Part shown: positions 32,440 to 36,425 of the stretch, piece by piece
Layout of the letters: each line of letters begins with the position of its first letter
Position numbering within the stretch: position 1 is the stretch's first letter
Source of the DNA: a virus
Virus record (IMG/VR): IMGVR_UViG_3300027719_000268
Coordinates: 1-36,425 of that record
DNA length: 36,425 nucleotides
Strand: one strand, 5' to 3'
The notes under the pieces: model-generated
What the model saw: only the letters and a program-made list of their open reading frames with translations
Database searches by the model: none
What the model was told of the DNA's origin: nothing
Program-made: the position numbers and the translations under genes

Positions 32440-33054
32440 ATGGATAACAACCTGAAAAACGTAGGCTACATGAAAGACCCCCAGGGCCGCCTGGTTCCGG
32501 TGGCCATGGTGACGGAAATCGACAAAACCCGGAACGATCTGGTGCTGGAACTCGTGGAAAAAGCCCAGGACCTCTCCGTTATTCTGGCGGATTTCAAAAC
32601 CGACGCCATGGCCGATATCGCCGCGTTTGTGGAATTATCGGCGGAAAAATTCGGGGTGAAACTGGGCGGGGAAAAGGGGAACGTGCAACTGGTGAGCTTT
32701 GACGGCCAGTATAAAATCATGCGGGCCGTGAGTGAAACCATCTCCTTTGATGAGCGCCTGCAAGTGGCCAAAGAACTTATCGACGGGTGCATCCACGAAT
32801 GGAGCCAGGGCAGCACCGACCAGATCAAAGCCCTGGTGAATGACGCCTTTTATGTGGACAAACAGGGCAAAATCAATACCAACCGCATCCTGGGCCTCAG
32901 GCGTCTCAACATCACCGACGAAAAATGGAAACAGGCCATGGACGCCATATCCGAAAGCATCCAGGTGGGCGGCAGCAAATCATACATCCGCATCTATAAA
33001 CGCCGGGAAGACGGCAGCTACCAGCAAGTAAACCTCGATATGGCAGCGCTGTAA
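32440..33054 (+). CDS. DUF3164 family protein
   Basis: A 204-residue protein of the DUF3164 family, common in the early region of Mu-like phages. Characteristic segments are 'GYMKDPQGRLVPVAMV' at the start, 'FDGQYKIMRAVSETISFDERLQVAKELID' (about 89-117) and 'VDKQGKINTNRILGLRRL' (about 138-156). GGAGG lies within the previous frame, and the ATG directly follows its stop. The function of the family is unknown. Confidence 0.9.
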   Translation: MDNNLKNVGYMKDPQGRLVPVAMVTEIDKTRNDLVLELVEKAQDLSVILADFKTDAMADIAAFVELSAEKFGVKLGGEKGNVQLVSFDGQYKIMRAVSETISFDERLQVAKELIDGCIHEWSQGSTDQIKALVNDAFYVDKQGKINTNRILGLRRLNITDEKWKQAMDAISESIQVGGSKSYIRIYKRREDGSYQQVNLDMAAL

Positions 33055-33063
33055 ACACAATAT

Positions 33064-33101
33064 CGTAGGCCGGATTAGCCGCTTTTTGGCGTAATCCGGC
33101 A
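33064..33101. repeat. Palindromic repeat, family C
   Basis: CGTAGGCCGGATTA ... GTAATCCGGC, between the DUF3164 gene and the next gene. Confidence 0.85.
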
Positions 33102-33142
33102 AATTGACCAACATCAATAATACCAACAAATTGGAGGCAATA

Positions 33143-33454
33143 ATGAAGCACATTTTAAAAGAAGACCCAAAAAATTTTGAAGAATTATGGAATGCGCGGC
33201 GAGAATTGGAAATCCGCTTCAATGACCGGGATTTCAAGGTGGGCGACGATCTGGTAATCGCCGAAACCCGATATTCCAGCCTGGAAATGCAAGCCGGAAA
33301 GCCGCTGGAATACACCGGACGGGCCGTGACCGCGGAAATCAGCGAGATCCTCATGGATGAACATGGCGTAAAAGAAGGCTGGTGCGTCTTAAACCTCGCG
33401 ATAGATAACTGGCATGAAGACTTTTCACCAGCTTCCCCGGACGCGGAGGAATAG
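33143..33454 (+). CDS. DUF3850-like (ASCH/PUA-type) protein
   Basis: A 103-residue protein starting MKHILKEDP with TTGGAGG upstream; an upstream frame extension is repeat-derived and rejected. The pattern 'FEELWNARRELEIRFNDRDFKVGDDLVIAE', then 'YTGRAVTAEISEIL', then 'EGWCVLNLAI' is the DUF3850/ASCH fold, a small PUA-like barrel that binds RNA or modified nucleic acid. It replaces the usual Gam position, but is unrelated to Gam. Confidence 0.75.
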   Translation: MKHILKEDPKNFEELWNARRELEIRFNDRDFKVGDDLVIAETRYSSLEMQAGKPLEYTGRAVTAEISEILMDEHGVKEGWCVLNLAIDNWHEDFSPASPDAEE

Positions 33455-33457
33455 CCC

Positions 33458-33715
33458 ATGAATCTGGCCCTGACAAAATGGCAAACCGACATGCTCGAAG
33501 TGTTTTTTGACATCGCAAAAACCGAGCTGGATATGGGGAAACCCGGCATCCTGCTGGCCCAGATCACCAAAAATTCAGACGGCACGGCAAGCATGGCGGT
33601 CGCATACGCCGAACACGAAACCGCCATAAAATTGCAGGAAGTGACCGGCATCGATAAAGGCAAAATGACGGCGGCAGAGGTTCTTGTCTTTTACCCGCTA
33701 AACGACGAATCATAA
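33458..33715 (+). CDS. Small alpha/beta protein, unknown
   Basis: An 85-residue protein with GGAGG just upstream, three bases after the preceding gene. N-terminal helix (WQTDMLEVFFDIAKTEL) followed by strands (GILLAQIT, ASMAVAYA, VLVFYPL). No family recognised. Co-translated with the DUF3850-like gene. Confidence 0.6.
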   Translation: MNLALTKWQTDMLEVFFDIAKTELDMGKPGILLAQITKNSDGTASMAVAYAEHETAIKLQEVTGIDKGKMTAAEVLVFYPLNDES

Positions 33716-33722
33716 AGCGAAA

Positions 33723-33823
33723 CCCTGCCCCCGCAGGGTCGCCGGAACGTGGCGGTTCCGGCCTGATGAGCAGCCGTAGGCCGGGATTCCAATCCCGGCA
33801 TCGTAGGAGCGGGCCATGCCCGC
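33723..33823. repeat. Cluster of four perfect palindromes
   Basis: CCCTGC/GCAGGG (33723-33738), CCGGAAC/GTTCCGG (33742-33761), CCGGGATT/AATCCCGG (33781-33798) and GCGGGC/GCCCGC (33809-33823). The last two belong to families G and H. None is followed by a T run. The cluster lies in the 133-bp gap before gemA. Confidence 0.8.
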
Positions 33824-33848
33824 GAACCGGTAAAAAGGAGGCCCCAAA

Positions 33849-34388
33849 ATGAACCCCACCTACCCATCCACCAAAAAACAGCGCCAATTAATCGCCATCG
33901 GCTGCCAGAAACTGGGCATCCCCGCCGATCTGCGCCATGACATGCTGATGGAGCGGTTTAAACAGGATTCCTCCACAAAAATCACCCACGCCCAGGCCAA
34001 ACTGTTCCTAAACGAACTATCCAAAATGGGTTTCGACATCCAGCCCGGGGCAGGGGTCAACAACATCCCGAGAAACGCCGCGGCAAGCATCAAACGCGAC
34101 GGCAAAACCATCCGCCTGGTCTCCCGCGCCGAAATGGATAAAATCAGCGCCCTGGCCGGCCTGATTGAATGGAAATTTGAAAACGGCCTGGAATTATGGA
34201 TGAAAAAACGCCTCCATATCGACAAGGTCAGGACCGCAGGCGAGGCCTGGCTGGTCATCGAAGGCCTGAAAAAAATGTTCGAAAATCACATGAAAAAAAC
34301 CCACGGCCCGGCCTGGTGGACCCAGCAGCACGATAACCCGGATGTGATGATCTACATCCATGAACATTGCCCGGAGGAATACCGGTAA
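33849..34388 (+). CDS. gemA: GemA family protein (DUF1018)
   Basis: A 179-residue protein of the Mu GemA/gp16 family: 'TKKQRQLIAIGCQKLGIPADLRHDML', then 'THAQAKLFLNELSKMGF' (about 44-60) are hallmark segments. In Mu this product alters host gene expression and DNA supercoiling. AAAAAGGAGG upstream. Its stop overlaps the next ATG by one base (TAATG). Confidence 0.92.
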   Translation: MNPTYPSTKKQRQLIAIGCQKLGIPADLRHDMLMERFKQDSSTKITHAQAKLFLNELSKMGFDIQPGAGVNNIPRNAAASIKRDGKTIRLVSRAEMDKISALAGLIEWKFENGLELWMKKRLHIDKVRTAGEAWLVIEGLKKMFENHMKKTHGPAWWTQQHDNPDVMIYIHEHCPEEYR

Positions 34389-34732
34389 TGCCAGATATGG
34401 ACACGGCCATCGATATGGATATCGAAACCGACACCGGCACCAATTTAAATAAGATGCTGGATGCGGCGAACCTGCCCGTGAAAGCCTCCTACACGCGGGC
34501 CGAGGTGTGCAGCATCCTGGGCGTTTCACCCCGGACGTTCTGGTCGATGGTGTGCTTGTTTGAACCCCTGCCGGAGCATGGACAGGTCCACCCGTCCACC
34601 CTGGATTCCTTCATGCTGCGCGGCCATCGCCGGGTGCCGTATCACGAACTGGTGTCCTTTTTGAAGCGAAACCGCACATACGACCGGGTCCATGCGGAAG
34701 ATCCCCGGCAGATGTCGATTCCGGGGTTTTGA
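34388..34732 (+). CDS. MerR/excisionase-like HTH protein in the Mor position
   Basis: A 114-residue protein starting MPDMDTAID, coupled to gemA. The N-terminal 35 residues are acidic. Residues 40-100 form a MerR/excisionase-type winged HTH: 'SYTRAEVCSILGVSPRTFWSMV' then 'HRRVPYHELVSFLKRN'. In Mu the gene after gemA is mor, the middle-operon activator; this unrelated HTH protein may fill that place. That role is inference from position only. Confidence 0.65.
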   Translation: MPDMDTAIDMDIETDTGTNLNKMLDAANLPVKASYTRAEVCSILGVSPRTFWSMVCLFEPLPEHGQVHPSTLDSFMLRGHRRVPYHELVSFLKRNRTYDRVHAEDPRQMSIPGF

Positions 34733-34769
34733 TAGGGGGTTTATGGTTAATGGTGACTATAAACCTATA

Positions 34770-34803
34770 CTGAATAAGTTACGTTTGAACGTAACTTATT
34801 CAG
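34770..34803. repeat. Perfect hairpin, GAATAAGTT family, copy 1
   Basis: 16-bp arms with a 2-base loop: CTGAATAAGTTACGTT and its complement. Preceded by AAACCTAT. It lies upstream of the BRO-like gene. Confidence 0.85.
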
Positions 34804-34819
34804 ATAGAGGATAGCGGCT

Positions 34820-34849
34820 GAATAAGTTGTCTTTAAAGCCAACTTATTC
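34820..34849. repeat. Hairpin, GAATAAGTT family, copy 2
   Basis: GAATAAGTTG/CAACTTATTC arms around TCTTTAAAGC. It lies 31 bases before the start of the BRO-like gene and could mask or present its ribosome site. Confidence 0.8.
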
Positions 34850-34880
34850 CCAAATTTTAATCAATAATAAGGAGGCGAAC

Positions 34881-35555
34881 ATGAAAGAAATCACAACATC
34901 ACCGGTAAAAGTTCAAAACGGCGAAGATGGCATCGAGATGTATGAATCCAAAGGCGGTTTCTGCATGACCACCGAGTTTCTTGGTCAGTGCGTCGGATAT
35001 GCACACCCAAAAGTGAAAATGGCCCAACTCTTTAAACGTCATAAAGAGGCCCTCGAACCCCATAGGTTTATCATCAATAAAGATGACAAACCTATGGGGA
35101 ATAAGTTACCTTCAAAGGTAACTTATTCCCCCATCGGGCAGCCCTCTTTTTTCTATGACGAGGAAGGCATCTTAAAAGTGTTTTTGCTGGCCGGAACCCC
35201 GCAAGCAAAAGAATTCGGCCCGAAAATAATCGACCACCTGAAGCATCTGAACGCTCTGCGCATCCAGCAAATAGAAAAATACTGGTTCAAACACCGCCCA
35301 TACTGGCCGGAAATCCGCGACCGCGTCATGATGGGCCAAACCTTCAGGGAAATCGCCGATGCCGTGGGCCGAAGCGCGGCCAGCATCCGGAACGCCGTCC
35401 GTCGCATGATCGAGGTCGGCATCCTCCAGCCCGCGCGGGCGTTGCAATCCGTGACCGGCTCCACCAAAAAGACCCTGATCCGCTACACCCGAAAATTTAT
35501 GGGCGATGACCGCCAGTTATCGCTGCCCAACTTTGGCCCCATCAAAATCCCTTGA
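34881..35555 (+). CDS. BRO-N-type antirepressor-like regulator with C-terminal HTH
   Basis: A 224-residue protein. I start at MKEITTSPVK with GGAGG upstream. Residues 20-125 resemble the BRO N-terminal domain: 'MTTEFLGQCVGYAHPKVKMAQLFKRHKEALEPH' and 'SFFYDEEGILKVFLLAGTPQAKEF'. Residues about 60-84 between these (FIINKDDKPMG, NKLPSKVTYSP) are encoded by two adjoining hairpins of the GAATAAGTT repeat family and look like an insertion. Residues 140-190 form an HTH ('FREIADAVGRSAASIRNAVRRMIEVGIL'), closely matching the C-terminus of the Rha-type protein downstream. Likely an antirepressor or late switch protein. Confidence 0.75.
   Translation: MKEITTSPVKVQNGEDGIEMYESKGGFCMTTEFLGQCVGYAHPKVKMAQLFKRHKEALEPHRFIINKDDKPMGNKLPSKVTYSPIGQPSFFYDEEGILKVFLLAGTPQAKEFGPKIIDHLKHLNALRIQQIEKYWFKHRPYWPEIRDRVMMGQTFREIADAVGRSAASIRNAVRRMIEVGILQPARALQSVTGSTKKTLIRYTRKFMGDDRQLSLPNFGPIKIP
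35058..35099. repeat. Hairpin inside the BRO-like gene (CCCCATAGG)
   Basis: CCCCATAGGTTT and AAACCTATGGGG enclose an 18-base interior with a near-complementary ATCATC/GATGAC pair. Its last four G are shared with the next hairpin, so in RNA the two stems compete. Confidence 0.8.
35096..35131. repeat. Perfect hairpin, GAATAAGTT family, copy 3, inside the BRO-like gene
   Basis: 17-bp arms with a 2-base loop: GGGGAATAAGTTACCTT and its complement. Preceded by AAACCTAT as in copy 1. Substitutions relative to copy 1 are paired across the stem. Confidence 0.85.
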
Positions 35556-35581
35556 CATTTAAAACCCTTCCGGGTTATCCT
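35552..35581 (+). promoter_or_regulatory. Promoter of the C4-like RNA / rha transcript
   Basis: A perfect TTGACA (35552-35557, overlapping the stop of the BRO-like gene), an 18-bp spacer and TATCCT (35576-35581). Predicted start near 35588, at the first base of the RNA's leading hairpin. Confidence 0.65.
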
Positions 35582-35587
35582 GCCCCC

Positions 35588-35669
35588 GTCACTGAAAAAA
35601 CAGTGATCGGGTTTGGAAGCCCGGAAACTGAGGCGGACCGCCGCCAATTCTTTCATAGGCGGTTTTTTT
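35588..35669 (+). ncRNA. C4-type antisense RNA candidate
   Basis: About 82 nt between its own promoter and terminator. Elements in order: hairpin CACTG-A6-CAGTG (35590-35605); hairpin CGGG-TTTGGAAG-CCCG (35608-35623) whose loop TTGGAAG (35613-35619) is complementary to CTTCCAA downstream (35748-35754); and GGCGGACC (35632-35639), complementary to GGTCCGCC downstream (35762-35769). Two short antisense boxes matching the leader of the following antirepressor-type gene are the design of C4 RNA in phages P1/P7, where C4 blocks ant translation. The match to the family is by architecture and remembered consensus. Confidence 0.7.
35637..35669 (+). terminator. Intrinsic terminator of the C4-like RNA
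   Basis: Stem ACCGCC/GGCGGT (35637-35642 with 35658-35663) followed by seven T. It should release the short RNA, with read-through needed to express rha from the same promoter. Confidence 0.75.
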
Positions 35670-35670
35670 A

Positions 35671-35828
35671 TGGGTCCGCTGGTTCTGATTCTCCCCCTGG
35701 GCGGATCAGGCAGGGAGGCGAAAGCCTCGCCGGTTCCTCGGTCCGGTCTTCCAACCTGCTTGGTCCGCCCTTTTGCGTTTGGAAGCGCAGGGCGGTAACT
35801 CTATTTTTTTTTACTGAGGAGAACGCAC
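35671..35828 (+). promoter_or_regulatory. Structured leader of the rha gene, target of the C4-like RNA
   Basis: Contains GGTCCGC (35673-35679) and both target boxes CTTCCAA and GGTCCGCC, a GAGGC-GAAA-GCCTC hairpin (35715-35728), and a large hairpin CCGCCC...TGCG-TTTGGAAG-CGCA-GGGCGG (35765-35795). The large hairpin's loop repeats that of the upstream RNA. A T run follows at 35804-35812, then GAGGAG and the rha ATG. Binding of GGCGGACC to GGTCCGCC would break this large hairpin, so it may work as a switch. Confidence 0.65.
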
Positions 35829-36425
35829 ATGAGCCAAAACCAAAACCAGATCACAGTAATCAAAAAGCAATTGCAGGTAAAGGGAACGAAGGTTATTGCA
35901 ACGTCGAAGGCCGTGGCGGAAGGATTCGAAAGAAAACACTATAATGTTATCAGAGACATTGAAGCCCTTGAAATCCCTGAAGAATTTAGCCGCCTCAACT
36001 TTGAGGCGGCTAACTATCTCGACGCCCAGGGCAAAAACAGGAAGATGTATACCATGACGCGGGACGGGTTCACTCTTCTGGTTATGGGCTACCTGGGCAA
36101 AAGAGCCATGAAAATCAAGATCGCCTATATTGAAGCCTTCAACCAGATGGATCGGGAGCTTGCGGCCAAGAGGGAAGCGCGTCCGGTGGTAATCTCCGAA
36201 CTCCTTTCCGCCCGGCCCGTGTGGGGTAAAATCGCCAGATATAAAAGGATGGGCCTGAGCCATGCGGATATCGCGATATTGACGCGATGGAACGTGGCCA
36301 CCGTGCGCAAACATGTGCGGCGCATGGAAGCCTGCGGGATTCTGCGGGAGCCGGAAAACCTGCCCAGACAGCGGATATGCGCCCGGAACCTGATCGACTT
36401 CCGATCCGGAAAGGCGGTGAACTGA
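35829..36425 (+). CDS. rha: Rha-family phage regulator with C-terminal HTH
   Basis: A 198-residue protein with GAGGAG upstream. Residues 15-110 are the pRha domain: 'VATSKAVAEGFERKHYNVIRDIEAL' type start, 'LNFEAANYLDAQGKNRKMYTMTRDGFTLLVMGY' and 'YIEAFNQMDREL'. The same domain occurs in the P1 Ant antirepressor and in P22-type Rha. Residues 125-180 add an HTH ('SHADIAILTRWNVATVRKHVRRMEACGIL') shared with the BRO-like protein upstream. Expected to override the CI-like repressor or host lysogeny controls. The window ends exactly at its stop codon. Confidence 0.88.
   Translation: MSQNQNQITVIKKQLQVKGTKVIATSKAVAEGFERKHYNVIRDIEALEIPEEFSRLNFEAANYLDAQGKNRKMYTMTRDGFTLLVMGYLGKRAMKIKIAYIEAFNQMDRELAAKREARPVVISELLSARPVWGKIARYKRMGLSHADIAILTRWNVATVRKHVRRMEACGILREPENLPRQRICARNLIDFRSGKAVN

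Noticed and set aside
32980-33663. Minus-strand frame of 227 codons
   Set aside because: Serine-rich shadow of three consecutive plus-strand genes that each have ribosome sites.
1-36425. Mu-type attachment ends (TG...CA with transposase-binding repeats)
   Set aside because: No matching end-like arrays are visible in the first or last few hundred bases; the window is trimmed to stop codons, so the ends are probably outside.
1-36425. tRNA or rRNA genes
   Set aside because: I saw no cloverleaf-like or rRNA-like segment on either strand; a covariance search would be decisive.

Overview
This window is essentially a complete Mu-like transposable prophage, about 36.4 kb and close to the size of Mu itself. 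It opens on the stop codon of a leftward tail gene and closes on the stop codon of a rightward regulator, so the window seems to have been cut at gene borders. The phage/host junctions are probably just outside, because I see no Mu-type ends inside. The host is likely an anaerobic Desulfobacterota (deltaproteobacterial) bacterium. That is inference from protein style, moderately high GC and the types of intergenic repeat; there is no host gene to confirm it.

Layout: two divergent blocks meet at about 25-26.3 kb. The rightward early block (26309-36425) holds a Ner-like HTH protein, several small regulators, a DDE transposase (MuA-like), an AAA+ activator (MuB-like) with an N-terminal HTH, a DUF3164 protein, a DUF3850-like protein, GemA, a MerR-like HTH protein, a BRO-N-type regulator and a Rha-type regulator. 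The leftward block starts with a CI-like repressor (25718-26203). After a 765-bp control region it continues as a late operon from 24952 to 1: lysis (amidase, GH108 muramidase, holin-like protein), small membrane proteins, terminases, portal, Mu F-, I/Z-, T-, gp36- and G-like head genes, then a non-contractile (siphovirus-type) tail with tube protein, two frameshift-linked chaperones, a 1325-residue tape measure and a 1388-residue tip/fibre protein. Divergent early and late blocks resemble BcepMu-type rather than classical Mu order. No contractile sheath gene is seen. Gam and Mor/C homologues were not recognised.

Control: the early promoter overlaps TTTGCGAA repeats next to the repressor start codon. 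Between repressor and late operon lie two 104-bp cassettes, each with a pair of perfect 17-bp palindromes. The four palindromes fall into two matched specificities, while everything between them is identical. At the right end, a promoter, a short structured RNA and a terminator precede the rha gene. Their layout matches C4-type antisense RNAs that control phage antirepressors.

A second theme is repeat invasion. More than twenty short repeat elements of several families occupy almost every gene gap. Many are built as heptamer arm, palindromic core, inverted heptamer arm; others are simple palindromes. At least seven run in frame into coding sequence, making protein tails, linkers or internal insertions, yet nearly all phage genes remain open. 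This suggests long residence in the host with purifying selection on the genes.
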